Of a stretch of DNA of 64,000 nt, positions 54,197 through 63,100 are shown piece after piece. The translations under genes were made by a program, and so were the position numbers. The notes under the pieces were generated by a model that ran no database searches, was not told where the DNA came from, and was given only the letters and a program-made list of their open reading frames with translations. Source of the DNA: a halophilic archaeon (GTDB lineage: Archaea; Halobacteriota; Halobacteria; Halobacteriales; Haladaptataceae); assembly GCA_003298465.1 (NCBI GenBank), contig QNGA01000001.1, positions 248,001 through 312,000 of the forward strand, in the 5' to 3' direction. Every line of letters begins with the position of its first letter. The first letter of the stretch is position 1.

Positions 54197-54427
54197 TCAC
54201 GCCTCCTCGCTCCGTTCTTCTCCGTGCGCCGCACAGAGGACGTCGCCGGTTTCCGTGTCGAAGAAGAACGCGTCGCCGGGTCCGATTCGCTTTCCGTCCT
54301 CGCCGCACCCGTCCGCGTGCTGCAGGAAGTACTTCCCCTCCTCGCGTCCGGTCTCCAGACGCCCCGCCTGTGCGGCGAACCGGACGATTCCCTCTCCGAT
54401 CTGTGTCCGCTCGGTCGAATCCGCCAT
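54197..54427 (-). CDS. Small conserved protein with Cys residues, unknown function
   Basis: A 76-residue protein: MADSTERTQIGEGIVRF, then GREEGKYFLQHADGCGEDGKRIGPGDAFFFDTETGDVLCAAHGEE. Two Cys and His residues may bind metal. TATA-like ATTTATTCC (54482-54490) lies on the minus strand 55 bases upstream, with an inverted repeat between it and the ATG. Convergent with glmM, divergent from the oxidoreductase gene. Confidence 0.6.
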   Translation of the reverse strand: MADSTERTQIGEGIVRFAAQAGRLETGREEGKYFLQHADGCGEDGKRIGPGDAFFFDTETGDVLCAAHGEERSEEA

Positions 54428-54454
54428 CTCGAAACGAATGAGTGGCACGTGAAT

Positions 54455-54481
54455 CCCCCGGTGACGTACGGGGACCGGGGG
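54455..54481. promoter_or_regulatory. Eight-base inverted repeat in the promoter of the small Cys protein
   Basis: CCCCCGGT (54455-54462) and ACCGGGGG (54474-54481) are separated by 11 bases. On the minus strand the repeat falls directly after the TATA box and spans the expected transcription start, so it is either an operator or a leader hairpin. Confidence 0.5.
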
Positions 54482-54551
54482 AATAAATCCGCGGACCGTC
54501 GCTTGCCATACGGTAACAATCACTATTGTACTCGCCGACTACGGTGCGACC

Positions 54552-55148
54552 ATGGAGGACGTTACGTCGATCTTCGAGGAGTTCGGTGACGAACGGTTAC
54601 CGCCGGGCCAGCGCCGTACGAAACGATTTCCGGTCCTCTCGAAGAGCGGAGTTCCGAAGCGGGACGTGGACGCGTGGGAGTTCACGGTCACCGGGGCGGT
54701 CGAGGACGAACTCGCGTTCTCGTGGGACGAGTTCACCGACCTCCCGGCCGAGACCCAGCGCCAGGACTTCCACTGCGTGACGGGGTGGAGCCGGTTCGAC
54801 TGCGAGTTCACCGGCGTGCCGTTTCCGACCATCGCCGAGCGCGCGGGCGTGCGCGACGACGCCGTCCACGTCATGTTCTCCGCGCTCGACGGCTACACGA
54901 CCAACCTGCCCCTCGAAGAGTGCATGCGCGAGGAGGTCCTGTTCACCTGGGAACTCGACGGTCAACCACTCCCGTCCGACCACGGCGGTCCGCTCCGCGT
55001 CGTGACGCCGCACAAGTACGCGTACAAGGGCGCGAAGTGGGTCGACGGCGTCGAGTTCCTCACCGAACCGGAGCGCGGCTACTGGGAGAAGCGCGGCTAC
55101 TCCAACACCGCGAACCCCTGGGAGCAAGAGCGGTACAGTTCGTGGTGA
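54552..55148 (+). CDS. Sulfite-oxidase-like molybdopterin oxidoreductase
   Basis: A 198-residue protein with only the molybdopterin-binding core: FHCVTGWSRFDCEFTGVPF with Cys as molybdenum ligand, VMFSALDGYTTNLPLEEC, and DHGGPLRVVTPHKYAYKGAKWV. It matches the COG2041 branch of short sulfite-oxidase-like or YedY-like proteins without the haem or dimer domains. No signal peptide is present, so it acts in the cytoplasm. Substrate unknown; sulfoxides or sulfite are family possibilities. Confidence 0.88.
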   Translation: MEDVTSIFEEFGDERLPPGQRRTKRFPVLSKSGVPKRDVDAWEFTVTGAVEDELAFSWDEFTDLPAETQRQDFHCVTGWSRFDCEFTGVPFPTIAERAGVRDDAVHVMFSALDGYTTNLPLEECMREEVLFTWELDGQPLPSDHGGPLRVVTPHKYAYKGAKWVDGVEFLTEPERGYWEKRGYSNTANPWEQERYSSW

Positions 55149-55193
55149 GCGCTACGACGCGCCGGAGCGTCCGCGAGGAGGTCCGCGAGCGGA

Positions 55194-56753
55194 CTACTTC
55201 CGCGGGGAGTCGAGTTCCAGGTCGAGGTCCTCCAGGAGTTCCTCGGCCTCCTCGCGTTTCTCCTGGTGCTCTTCGAGGAACTGCTCCATCAGCTCGGCGG
55301 CCTGTTCCTTGCAGCCGCCACAGAGGCGCTCGCCGCCGACGCACTCGTCGTACACCTCCTTGGCGAACTCGTCGTCGTCGCCCGCGAGCAGGTAGGCGTA
55401 CAGTTCGTACACGGGGCATTCGTCCGCTCGCCCGCCGAGTTCGCGCTGCTTCTCGGCCGTCTCGCGACCGCCGGTGGTCGCGGCCTTCACCTTGTCGTAC
55501 CCCTCCTCGGGGTCGTCGAGCAGGCTGATGTGGCTCGCCGGCACGGACGAGGACATCTTCCCGCCCGTCAGCCCGGTCATGAACCGGTGGTAGACGGACG
55601 ACGGCGGGACGAAGCCGTAGCCGCCGTGGTCGACCTCGACCTCCCGGGACAGCTCCTCGGCCTCCTCCCGCGAGAGGTCGAAGGAGTCGACGTGCTCCTC
55701 GAAGACGCGCTTCTCGCCGTCGACGGCCTCGACGAGCGCCTCGAACGCCTCGTCGGTGGCGTTGCGGTCGAGGAACCGGACGCGCGGCCGCAGGGGCTCC
55801 ATGCCGGCGTTGTCGAGCTTGTCGATGGTTCCGCCGACGATGGGGTCGGTCGCGTCCCTGACGTCGGCGAGCCACTCGGCGGCCTCCTCGCACCGCGGTC
55901 GCTCGGGGTCCTCGGCGTACGACTCGCGGTTCTGATACGCCGCGGCGACGTGGATGCGCTCCGCGTCGGTCAGCTCGAAGCTCGCGTACGCCTCCGTCAC
56001 GCCGAAGTAGCGCATCCGGGCGGCGAGGTCCCGGGCGAGACGGACGTGGGGGTCCTGGTCGGGACCGACCGGGATGACGGTCGGCTTCGGCTCGTCCAGT
56101 TGCGGGTAGCAGATGTCGGCCATCTGCGTGACGACCGACTGCATGTGGGAGACGTCCGTCTCGCCGGAGAAGCCGTAGATGTTCTCCAGCTCGGAGAAGT
56201 TCGCCTTGCTCCCGAGTTCGAACGCGAGGTCCTGCAGCTCGCGGTTCTCGGACTGCCGGTAGAGCGTCCCCTCCTCGGGGTCGAAGCCGAGCGCCACGAG
56301 CGAGAGGAGGTAGTCGCGGGCGTGCTCGTCGATCTCGTCCCACGAGAGGCCGCGAGCGCTGTGGGCCTCCAGGTCGGCGATGAGACCGTAGGTGTCCCCG
56401 CCCTGCTGCTGGTGCCAGATGAGTTCGTCGAAGACGAGCTTGTGCCCGATGTGGGGGTCGCCGGTCGGCATAAACCCCGAGAGCGCGGCGAACGGCTCGT
56501 CGTTCCGCATCGCCTCGGCGACCCGGCGGTAGTCCCGATGGCCGAAGATGACGCCCCGGCGCATCAGGTAGTGCGGGTCGGGCACCTCCTCGAGCAACTC
56601 GTCGAACTCCTCGATGCCGAACTCCTCGAACAGTTTCCGGTAGTCGGCGACGGTCGCCGACCCCCAGGGGTCGAGCGCGACCTGGTCGTCTCCCGCCGCC
56701 GTTCCGCCGTCGGGGAGCTTCTCCTCGCGTTCGCTATCGATGTCTCGTGTCAT
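55194..56753 (-). CDS. trpS: Tryptophanyl-tRNA synthetase
   Basis: A 519-residue archaeal TrpRS: SGFMPTGDPHIGHKLVFDEL with the HIGH signature, KMSSS in GGKMSSSVPASHI, and a C-terminal Cys cluster CVGGERLCGGCKEQ plus a Glu-rich helical tail that may bind metal and tRNA. The N-terminal ~45 residues are acidic and variable. It lies 126 bases behind endA on the same strand, meaningful because haloarchaeal tRNA-Trp carries an intron removed by that endonuclease. Confidence 0.95.
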   Translation of the reverse strand: MTRDIDSEREEKLPDGGTAAGDDQVALDPWGSATVADYRKLFEEFGIEEFDELLEEVPDPHYLMRRGVIFGHRDYRRVAEAMRNDEPFAALSGFMPTGDPHIGHKLVFDELIWHQQQGGDTYGLIADLEAHSARGLSWDEIDEHARDYLLSLVALGFDPEEGTLYRQSENRELQDLAFELGSKANFSELENIYGFSGETDVSHMQSVVTQMADICYPQLDEPKPTVIPVGPDQDPHVRLARDLAARMRYFGVTEAYASFELTDAERIHVAAAYQNRESYAEDPERPRCEEAAEWLADVRDATDPIVGGTIDKLDNAGMEPLRPRVRFLDRNATDEAFEALVEAVDGEKRVFEEHVDSFDLSREEAEELSREVEVDHGGYGFVPPSSVYHRFMTGLTGGKMSSSVPASHISLLDDPEEGYDKVKAATTGGRETAEKQRELGGRADECPVYELYAYLLAGDDDEFAKEVYDECVGGERLCGGCKEQAAELMEQFLEEHQEKREEAEELLEDLDLELDSPRK

Positions 56754-56879
56754 GGTGTGAGTCGGCCGACCGAGAGCCGCGTCGTTGTGCCCTGAATCGG
56801 GTCGGTTCGCGCAAAAACTATTCGGTCTCCGCGGGCGCGACGGCGCTCGACACCCGTCGGCGGGACGGTCCGCGCTCCC

Positions 56880-57905
56880 CTACGGCGTCAGCCGATTCAC
56901 GCCGACCCACGACACCGACTCGCCGTCGGTCAGGGCGAACACCATCCGCTTGCGGACGCCGTGGGCCAGTCGCACGTCGAGCGCCAGGTCGCGCGGGGAG
57001 AACACGTAGTCCCCGGGCAGCACGCGCACCAGGTTCTCGGAGTGGCCGAGGTTCTCGACCGATTCCACGTCTGCGTACGTCCGGAAGTCGGCTCCGAACT
57101 TGAACCCCGTCTTCGGAACGACGCCCTCCTCCCGCAGCGTCCGGTAGACGGCCAGTCGGCGGTCGAACCGCTCGCCCTCGACGGTTCGGCCGCGCTCGAC
57201 GATGGCGTCGTACCCCCCGTCGACGGAGAGGACGCCCTCGGCGGCGAGGTGGGCGGCCTCCAGCAGCGACAGCTGGAGGACGTCGACGGCGCCGCGGTCG
57301 CCCAGCGGCTGGCCGTAGAAGGCGTCCTCGTGGACCGCGGCGGGCGGGTCCCACAGCAACACGTTGTCGGCCAGCAGCGCGCCCTCCAGGCGCGCGGGCA
57401 GGTGCTCCTCGGTGTCGCCGGTCGGGTCCGGACGCTCGGTCTCGAAGTACGTTATCTCGCTCTCCTCGTCGACGACCGCCAGGACCACGTCACCGAGTTC
57501 CGTCGCGGGCAGCGACTCCCGTTCGGAGACGACCCGGACCCGGTACAGCAGGTCCTCGCCCCACGGCCCGTCTCCGCGCGGGTAGACGACGAAGTCCGAC
57601 CCCGGCAGGGGGTCGGGCACCCACCCCTTCCGGTCGGGCGAGAGGTAGAAGCCGCGCTCGCGGAGGTCGGCGTAGACGAGAAAGCGCGCACCGAACCCGT
57701 CGCCCGTCGAGTTCTGGAGGAACTCGCGAAACCCCGCGCCGTCGACGGAGTCGAGGTCGCCGCGGAAGAGGAGGTGGGCGGCCTCGACGCGCGAGAGCGC
57801 CACGTCGTCGCCCCCGAGCGGTCGGCCGTACCCTCGCGAGTCGTAGTAGCGCTGGCGGGCGTCGCCGCTCACGACCACTTCCTCGTCGCGCAAACGTCCG
57901 TCCAT
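56880..57905 (-). CDS. endA: tRNA-splicing endonuclease
   Basis: A 341-residue fused two-repeat endonuclease, the duplicated type found in haloarchaea. The first repeat (RYYDSRGYGRPLGGDDVALSRVEAAHLL) has lost catalytic residues, and the second carries the active set: FKFGADFRTY (Tyr), GHSENLVRVLPG (His) and VRKRMVFAL (Lys). It cleaves the bulge-helix-bulge in pre-tRNAs and rRNA precursors. Start MDGRLRDEEVVVSGDARQRYYD. The next gene, 126 bases on, is trpS. Confidence 0.92.
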   Translation of the reverse strand: MDGRLRDEEVVVSGDARQRYYDSRGYGRPLGGDDVALSRVEAAHLLFRGDLDSVDGAGFREFLQNSTGDGFGARFLVYADLRERGFYLSPDRKGWVPDPLPGSDFVVYPRGDGPWGEDLLYRVRVVSERESLPATELGDVVLAVVDEESEITYFETERPDPTGDTEEHLPARLEGALLADNVLLWDPPAAVHEDAFYGQPLGDRGAVDVLQLSLLEAAHLAAEGVLSVDGGYDAIVERGRTVEGERFDRRLAVYRTLREEGVVPKTGFKFGADFRTYADVESVENLGHSENLVRVLPGDYVFSPRDLALDVRLAHGVRKRMVFALTDGESVSWVGVNRLTP

Positions 57906-58014
57906 ACGCGCTCTTCCGGCGCGCGGCGTCATAGGTACTGCGACTCGAGCGTCGACGCCGTCCGCCGCTCGCCCGCCCTCCAGAATCGCTCCCACGCTTC
58001 GCCCCCGTCCGCAC

Positions 58015-58023
58015 CTTTAAATT
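58015..58023 (+). promoter_or_regulatory. TATA box of the zinc-ribbon protein gene
   Basis: CTTTAAATT 24-32 bases before the ATG at 58047, fitting a leaderless message. Confidence 0.5.
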
Positions 58024-58046
58024 GCAGAACGGGACCAGGGCGGCCC

Positions 58047-58814
58047 ATGCCCGAGACGATACGCGTCTTCGCCGGCGACTGCACCATAACGTTCGGAGAC
58101 GACGACCGCCGCCGACGGCGCGGGGAGGTCGTCGTCCTGCTGAAACCGGACGACACCCTGCTCGTCCACGACGTCGACGGGTACCAGCCCGTCGCGTGGC
58201 TCACCCGCGCCGAGACCGCCCACGCGGAGGTCGAGGACGGCACGTTCACGCTCGTCGCGGCGACGAACGACCGCCGGGTCCGGGTGGCGTGTCACACCTG
58301 CTACGGCATCTCCCGGTACCCCGGCTCCGAAGCCGGCATCCCCGTCGGCGACTGCCCGGACTGCGACGGACCGCTCGTCCGCGCCGACGGGAGCGTCACC
58401 TGCCTCGGTTGTTCGGCGGACCACGCCATCCCCCGCCGGGCGACCATCCGACAGGAGACCTGCGAGTGCGGCCTCCCGACGATGCGCGTCGAGCGCGGCG
58501 ACGCCTTCGACGTGTGCGTCGACCGCGACTGCGAACCGCTCGTCGCGGCGGTCCGCGAGCGGTTCGACCGCGAGTGGGACTGTCCGTACTGCGGGGCCGA
58601 CCTCCGCATCCTGGAGCGCGGCGGCCTCATCGCGGGCTGTGAGGAGTATCCCGACTGCGAGACCGGATTCGGAGTTCCCGACGGAGCGGTCGTCGACGAC
58701 TGCGACTGCGGTCTCCCGGTGTTCGAGACCCGAACCGGTCGGCGCTGTCTCGACACCGACTGCGACGCGGAAACCCCCCGCCAGCGCGACCAGCCGCAGT
58801 CGAACCGCTCATAA
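58047..58814 (+). CDS. NucS N-terminal-like domain fused to topoisomerase-type zinc ribbons
   Basis: A 255-residue protein. Residues 1-75 resemble the N-terminal DNA-binding/dimer domain of the mismatch endonuclease NucS (GEVVVLLKPDDTLLVHDVDGYQPVAWLT). The rest is a series of Cys pairs: CPDCDG/CLGCS, CECG/CVDRDC, CPYCG/CEEYPDC and CDCG/CLDTDC, like the C4 ribbons of topoisomerase I. The NucS nuclease half is absent. A role in DNA binding at repair or recombination intermediates is inferred. Start MPETIRVFAGDCTI. Confidence 0.8.
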   Translation: MPETIRVFAGDCTITFGDDDRRRRRGEVVVLLKPDDTLLVHDVDGYQPVAWLTRAETAHAEVEDGTFTLVAATNDRRVRVACHTCYGISRYPGSEAGIPVGDCPDCDGPLVRADGSVTCLGCSADHAIPRRATIRQETCECGLPTMRVERGDAFDVCVDRDCEPLVAAVRERFDREWDCPYCGADLRILERGGLIAGCEEYPDCETGFGVPDGAVVDDCDCGLPVFETRTGRRCLDTDCDAETPRQRDQPQSNRS

Positions 58815-58868
58815 GTACCATGAATGTGAAACTCGTATCCTTAATGATTCGAACGGCGTTAACGAAAT

Positions 58869-59189
58869 ATGACTAGCTACGGCCCAGATGGGGAGCCAGC
58901 GTCTGCTGGCGAAGCGTGGGACGTCGACGTTCGTCGACACCACGACTGGGACGGCGAGGGCCACGTCGGAACTGCGATCATCGCCGCCCTGGCGGAAGCC
59001 CTCGACGTTCCCCCGCCCGAACTCACGCCGACGCTGTACGACACCGTCGACCCCTCGGCCATCGACGCGCTGTTCGCACCGTGCGACGACGGAACCGAGC
59101 GGTCGACGACGGGCCACGTCTCCTTTCGGTACGAGGAGCGTCGCGTGGTCGTCGCGAGCGACGGAACCATCGAGGTCAAGAAACGGTGA
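58869..59189 (+). CDS. HalOD1 output-domain protein
   Basis: A 106-residue stand-alone HalOD1 domain, recognisable by VGTAIIAALAEALDVPPPELTPTLYDTVDPSAIDALF, and the strand pair HVSFRYEERRVVVASDGTIEV. In haloarchaea this domain follows receiver or PAS modules or occurs alone as an output or adaptor. TATA-like CCTTAATG about 30 bases upstream suggests a leaderless message. No sensor kinase gene is adjacent. Confidence 0.85.
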   Translation: MTSYGPDGEPASAGEAWDVDVRRHHDWDGEGHVGTAIIAALAEALDVPPPELTPTLYDTVDPSAIDALFAPCDDGTERSTTGHVSFRYEERRVVVASDGTIEVKKR

Positions 59190-59251
59190 CGCCCGGTCGG
59201 CGGGCGTTCACCGTCGACGGGCGACGGGCGTCCGACAGCGACAGTCCTACG

Positions 59252-59920
59252 ATGCCGGGCCGCGTTGGAACGACCGTGCCTACATTCGATGCAGTACTGT
59301 TCGACATGGACGGAGTCATCGTCGACTCGGAGGATTACTGGGTCGACATCGAAGAGCAGACGATCTTCCCCGAGGTCCTCGAAACCACGGTGTCTGCCGA
59401 CGAGATAACCGGGATGAACTACCGGGAGATCTACGACTATCTCGACGAGCACTACGAGACGACCGTCGAGAAGTCTGAGTTCGTCGACATCTACGACGAG
59501 GCCGCCGAGGACGTGTACGGCGAACACGCCGCGCTGATGGACGGCTTCCGGGACATCGTCGCGGACCTGCGCGCCGACGGGGTCGACGTCGCGCTCGTCT
59601 CGTCCGCGCCCCACGCCTGGATCGACGTGGTGCTCGAGCGATTCGACCTCGACTTCGACGCGGTCGTCAGCGCCGAGGACGTGGACGCGCCGGGGAAACC
59701 CGGGCCGGCCATCTACGAACACGCCGCCGAGCGGCTGGGCCACCGGCCGTCTGCGTGCGTCGCGGTCGAGGACTCCGAGAACGGCGTCGAGGCGGCGGTC
59801 CGGGCCGGTGCGGACTGCGTCGGCTACCGGAACGGTGCGAAGAGACTCGACCTCTCGGCGGCCGACGCGGTGGTCTCGACCCCCGAGACGCTGCGCGAGC
59901 AGTTGTTCACTCGACCCTGA
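59252..59920 (+). CDS. HAD superfamily phosphatase (beta-phosphoglucomutase-like)
   Basis: A 222-residue HAD hydrolase: motif I FDAVLFDMDGVIVDSEDYW (nucleophile Asp), helical cap, motif II LVSSAP, motif III Lys in GKPGPAIYEHAAERLG, and motif IV VEDSENGVEAAVRAG. It dephosphorylates a small sugar or nucleotide phosphate or isomerises sugar phosphates. The ATG start is taken; a GTG eight codons later would also fit. The end overlaps the helicase gene by 14 bases, convergently. Confidence 0.85.
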   Translation: MPGRVGTTVPTFDAVLFDMDGVIVDSEDYWVDIEEQTIFPEVLETTVSADEITGMNYREIYDYLDEHYETTVEKSEFVDIYDEAAEDVYGEHAALMDGFRDIVADLRADGVDVALVSSAPHAWIDVVLERFDLDFDAVVSAEDVDAPGKPGPAIYEHAAERLGHRPSACVAVEDSENGVEAAVRAGADCVGYRNGAKRLDLSAADAVVSTPETLREQLFTRP

Positions 59921-62249
59921 CCGTCCGCGAGTCGGTGACCGGCACGAGCGGCAGGTCGGGGAACGCGACGCGGACGACGAACTCCATCTCCTCGGCGCTA
60001 CCGCCGAACACGCCGACCGGGACCGATTCGGAGCCGTCGAGGTACGTCGTCCGGTCGGTCATCTCGACGCCGTTGACAGTCACGTCGATGGCGGCCTGCG
60101 CGCCGCCGCCCCGGTTGCGGACGGTCACTTCCCGCATCGCGTTCTCGTCGCGCGCGATGTCGTCGGGGAACGCTCCCCACTCGATTTCGACCGCGGGCAG
60201 TTCTCGCACGCTTTCGACGACCCGCTCGGCGACGCCCTCGGAGAGCCCCGCCCGGACGAGGCCGTCCACGCCCGCTTCGCGCACGTCCGCCGGCGTCTCC
60301 AGGCCCTCGGCTGCGAGTTTGCTCGCCCGGCCCGAGCCGACCCCGTCGACGGCGGTCAGCCCGACGGCGGTCGACGAGACGCCGTTCTCGACGCGCGCCT
60401 CGACGCGGCGGGTGCGGTTGGCGGCCACGGGGCGGTCGAACCGCTCGAAGAAGGCCCGCAACGCGGAGAGGAGGCGGACGGCGTTCTGGCGGATGACCCA
60501 CGCGTCGCTCCGGAGGTCGGCGGGGGTCGACCCCGTCATGCTCGACCGGAGGATGGCGAGCACCTTCCGACCGCCGGCCTCCAGGTCGCCCGAGTCCTGC
60601 CCGACCAGCACGGAGTCGACGGCCTCGCGCTCCGACTGGCGCGCGCTGACGCTGTCGAACTCGCCGGCCCCGGCGACCGTCGCCAGGATGGCGTCGTCGT
60701 CGACCGTGGGCAGGTTGGCGAGGTCGGCGAAGCGCTCGGCGGTGTCGAGGCGGAGGTAGAACTTCGAGGCGAGCATGCCGAGCGGGGTGGCGGCGACGCC
60801 GAGGTCGTCGCCCGTCTCGACGAAGCCGCGGTCGACGAGGCGTTCGAGCGTGGCCCGGACGCGGTCGCGCAGGTTCTCGAAGTCGTACTGCTCGGGGTCG
60901 CTTTTCGCGCGGACGTAGTAGAACGTCGTCCGGAGCCAGTCCATCACGTCGTCGAGGTCGGCGATGGTTCCCATCGCTATCTCGGCGTTGAGGTGGGCGT
61001 CCAAGTCCTCCGCGAGTCGGGACTCTATCTCCTTGCCCTCGCGCAGCAGTTTCCGGTACTTGTCGGCCTCGGCGTGGTCGCAGACGACCCAGCCGTAGCC
61101 GACGTCGTCGTATCCGGGTCGGCCCGCGCGTCCGAGCATTTGGAGCACGTCGAGCGGACTCATGTCCACCTCGCCCTCCAGGGGGTCGTGGAGCTTCGTG
61201 TCCCGGAGGACGACGCAGCGCGCGGGGAGGTTGACGCCCCACGCCAGCGTCGAGGTGGAGAAGAGGAGCTGTATCTTCCCCTCTCTGAACCACTCCTCGA
61301 CGAGGTCCTTGTCGTTCTTCGAGAGGCCGGCGTGGTGGAACGCGACCCCGTCGAGGACGGACTTCCGGAGCGTCTCGTTCTCCAGTTCCTGGGTCTCGGT
61401 GTGGAAGTCGTAGTCCCCGCGCGCGCCGACGGAGAGGTCGCGTTCCGCTATCTCGTCGCGGGCCTTCTTGGCGGCCTGCACGGTGTCCTGCCGCGAGGAG
61501 ACGAATACGAGCGCCTGACCGCCCTCCTCGATGTGGGGCTCCGCGAGGTCGAGCGCGCGGTACAGCCGGCGGTACTTGTCGGCGAAGGAGTTGTCCCCGT
61601 GGGTGTACGTCTTCACGTCCGCGTGGAGGTCGACGGGACGGTACTCGTCGCCGAACTCGAAGGTGGTCTCGGGCGGCGCGTCCAGCCACTCCGCGACGTC
61701 GTCTACGTTCGGCATCGTCGCAGAGAGCGCGACGATGCGGGGGTCACAGAGCCGCCGGAGGCGCGAGACGGTGACTTCGAGGACACTCCCGCGCTTCTCC
61801 GAGTCGAGCAGGTGGACCTCGTCGATGACGCAGACGTCCACGTCGGTGATGAACGAGTAGCGCCGCGAGTCGTGCTTCCGCGTCGCCGAGTCGGCCTTCT
61901 CGGGCGTCATCACGAGGATGTCCGCGCGCTCCGCTCGCCGGGGATTGAGGTCGCGCTCGCCCGTGACGACGTAGACGGAGTGGCCGAGGTCCTCGAACCG
62001 CTCCCACTCGCTCTCCTTCTCGTTCGTGAGCGCGCGCATCGGCGCGACGAAGAGCGCGGTGCCGCCGTCCCGGAGCGCCTTGCAGATGGCCAGTTCCGCG
62101 AGCGCGGTCTTCCCGCTGGCGGTCGGCGCGCTGGCGACGACGTTGTCGTCGCTGTCGAGCAGGGCCGGCAGCATCTCCCGTTGCATGTCGTTGAACTCCT
62201 CGAACGGGAACGCCTCCGCGAACTCGGGGACCACCTCGGAGACCTGCAT
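59907..62249 (-). CDS. Ski2/Hel308-type DNA helicase (Hel308b-like)
   Basis: A 780-residue superfamily 2 helicase. Walker A SAPTASGKTALAE, DEVH box CVIDEVHLL, motif III SATMPN, motif VI QMLGRAGRPG, winged-helix and ratchet domains, then a helix-hairpin-helix (GLTAVDGVGSGRASKLAAEGL) and a C-terminal Sec63/Ig-like piece. The N-terminus MQVSEVVPEFAEAFPFEEFNDMQREML differs from classic Hel308 and fits a second haloarchaeal paralogue. A role at stalled forks or in RNA processing is inferred. Confidence 0.85.
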   Translation of the reverse strand: MQVSEVVPEFAEAFPFEEFNDMQREMLPALLDSDDNVVASAPTASGKTALAELAICKALRDGGTALFVAPMRALTNEKESEWERFEDLGHSVYVVTGERDLNPRRAERADILVMTPEKADSATRKHDSRRYSFITDVDVCVIDEVHLLDSEKRGSVLEVTVSRLRRLCDPRIVALSATMPNVDDVAEWLDAPPETTFEFGDEYRPVDLHADVKTYTHGDNSFADKYRRLYRALDLAEPHIEEGGQALVFVSSRQDTVQAAKKARDEIAERDLSVGARGDYDFHTETQELENETLRKSVLDGVAFHHAGLSKNDKDLVEEWFREGKIQLLFSTSTLAWGVNLPARCVVLRDTKLHDPLEGEVDMSPLDVLQMLGRAGRPGYDDVGYGWVVCDHAEADKYRKLLREGKEIESRLAEDLDAHLNAEIAMGTIADLDDVMDWLRTTFYYVRAKSDPEQYDFENLRDRVRATLERLVDRGFVETGDDLGVAATPLGMLASKFYLRLDTAERFADLANLPTVDDDAILATVAGAGEFDSVSARQSEREAVDSVLVGQDSGDLEAGGRKVLAILRSSMTGSTPADLRSDAWVIRQNAVRLLSALRAFFERFDRPVAANRTRRVEARVENGVSSTAVGLTAVDGVGSGRASKLAAEGLETPADVREAGVDGLVRAGLSEGVAERVVESVRELPAVEIEWGAFPDDIARDENAMREVTVRNRGGGAQAAIDVTVNGVEMTDRTTYLDGSESVPVGVFGGSAEEMEFVVRVAFPDLPLVPVTDSRTVRVE

Positions 62250-62391
62250 CGTTACGAAGGCAGGACGGGGGGTAGAAAGGCGTTTCTTTACTCGGCCGGT
62301 GGGCCCGTTGTGTACGACGGCTCAGGCGAAACCGTCGGAAATCGCTCCATCGAATCACTCACAGAGTAATGAAATTACCTTACGTGCGAAA

Positions 62392-62784
62392 CTATCCACG
62401 GCACTCGTAATGTAATCGTATCTTTTCTGGCCCCCCGATTCCGATTACCAAACTCGCGCCACCTGCTTCACAATCTTTCTCTGGTTTGTACTCGAATACC
62501 CGGGTTTCTCCGCTTCCTAGTTCGACTCTTATTTTATCTGCATCTCCCTCGAACTCTCGTGATTCATCGCCTTTCCCAGGGTGTAACACGTACTTGTGAT
62601 CGAATACCTTCTCTTCACTTCTTAATATAGTTAAAGTAACCCTTTTGACCGATTCTGAACTATTAATAACATAAATTTCGTGGGATTCGGGCGTCTGTTT
62701 TGCGTCTATTATGTTATCAACACAACCAGTCACAAATGGTAGAATACCCGTTGTAATCACTCTCCCGAATGTTCGCCGGTTCAT
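62392..62784 (-). CDS. Tat-exported lipoprotein, unknown function, low GC
   Basis: A 130-residue protein from MNRRTFGRVITTGILPFVTGC: twin-arginine motif RRTFGRV, short hydrophobic stretch and lipobox Cys21. The mature part (PESHEIYVINSSESVKRVTLTI) is a small beta-rich domain with two later Cys (KDCEAG, YECRG). Codon use is AT-rich and unlike its neighbours. An ATG six codons earlier is possible, but the RR-near-start form is the standard one. Confidence 0.75.
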   Translation of the reverse strand: MNRRTFGRVITTGILPFVTGCVDNIIDAKQTPESHEIYVINSSESVKRVTLTILRSEEKVFDHKYVLHPGKGDESREFEGDADKIRVELGSGETRVFEYKPEKDCEAGGASLVIGIGGPEKIRLHYECRG

Positions 62785-62958
62785 AGATAACTCGCAAGAC
62801 ATCCTCTCTCAATATGAACATTACTCTTATCGCCTCAATCACTCATACTAAAATTCTAAACCATTTAACCAAAGGAATATTTGATTTTCATATTGCCAGT
62901 CTATTATCACACACCGTCAAAAAATAGCATCAATGGCGACGCTAGTGGGCGAAATGTT

Positions 62959-63036
62959 ATGAAAACTATTGGGACCGGTGTTGGAACCGCTCTGACGGCG
63001 GCTATTCTTCTCGGTTTCGTTCCAGTAGAAATCTGA
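62959..63036 (+). CDS. Possible 25-residue hydrophobic peptide in the AT-rich island
   Basis: Frame MKTIGTGVGTALTAAILLGF then VPVEI forms one membrane-like helix after a lysine. It may be a real micro-protein or the tail of a lost gene. No TATA box or ribosome site is clear. Confidence 0.25.
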   Translation: MKTIGTGVGTALTAAILLGFVPVEI

Positions 63037-63092
63037 CCGAAACATTCCCTCGCGCGACAAATTCAATCAAATTCACAAATCGCCTTCCCAAA

Positions 63093-63100
63093 CGATAAAG
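63093..63100 (+). promoter_or_regulatory. TATA-like element of ilvA
   Basis: CGATAAAG 25-32 bases before the ATG at 63125, suggesting a leaderless message. Confidence 0.4.
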
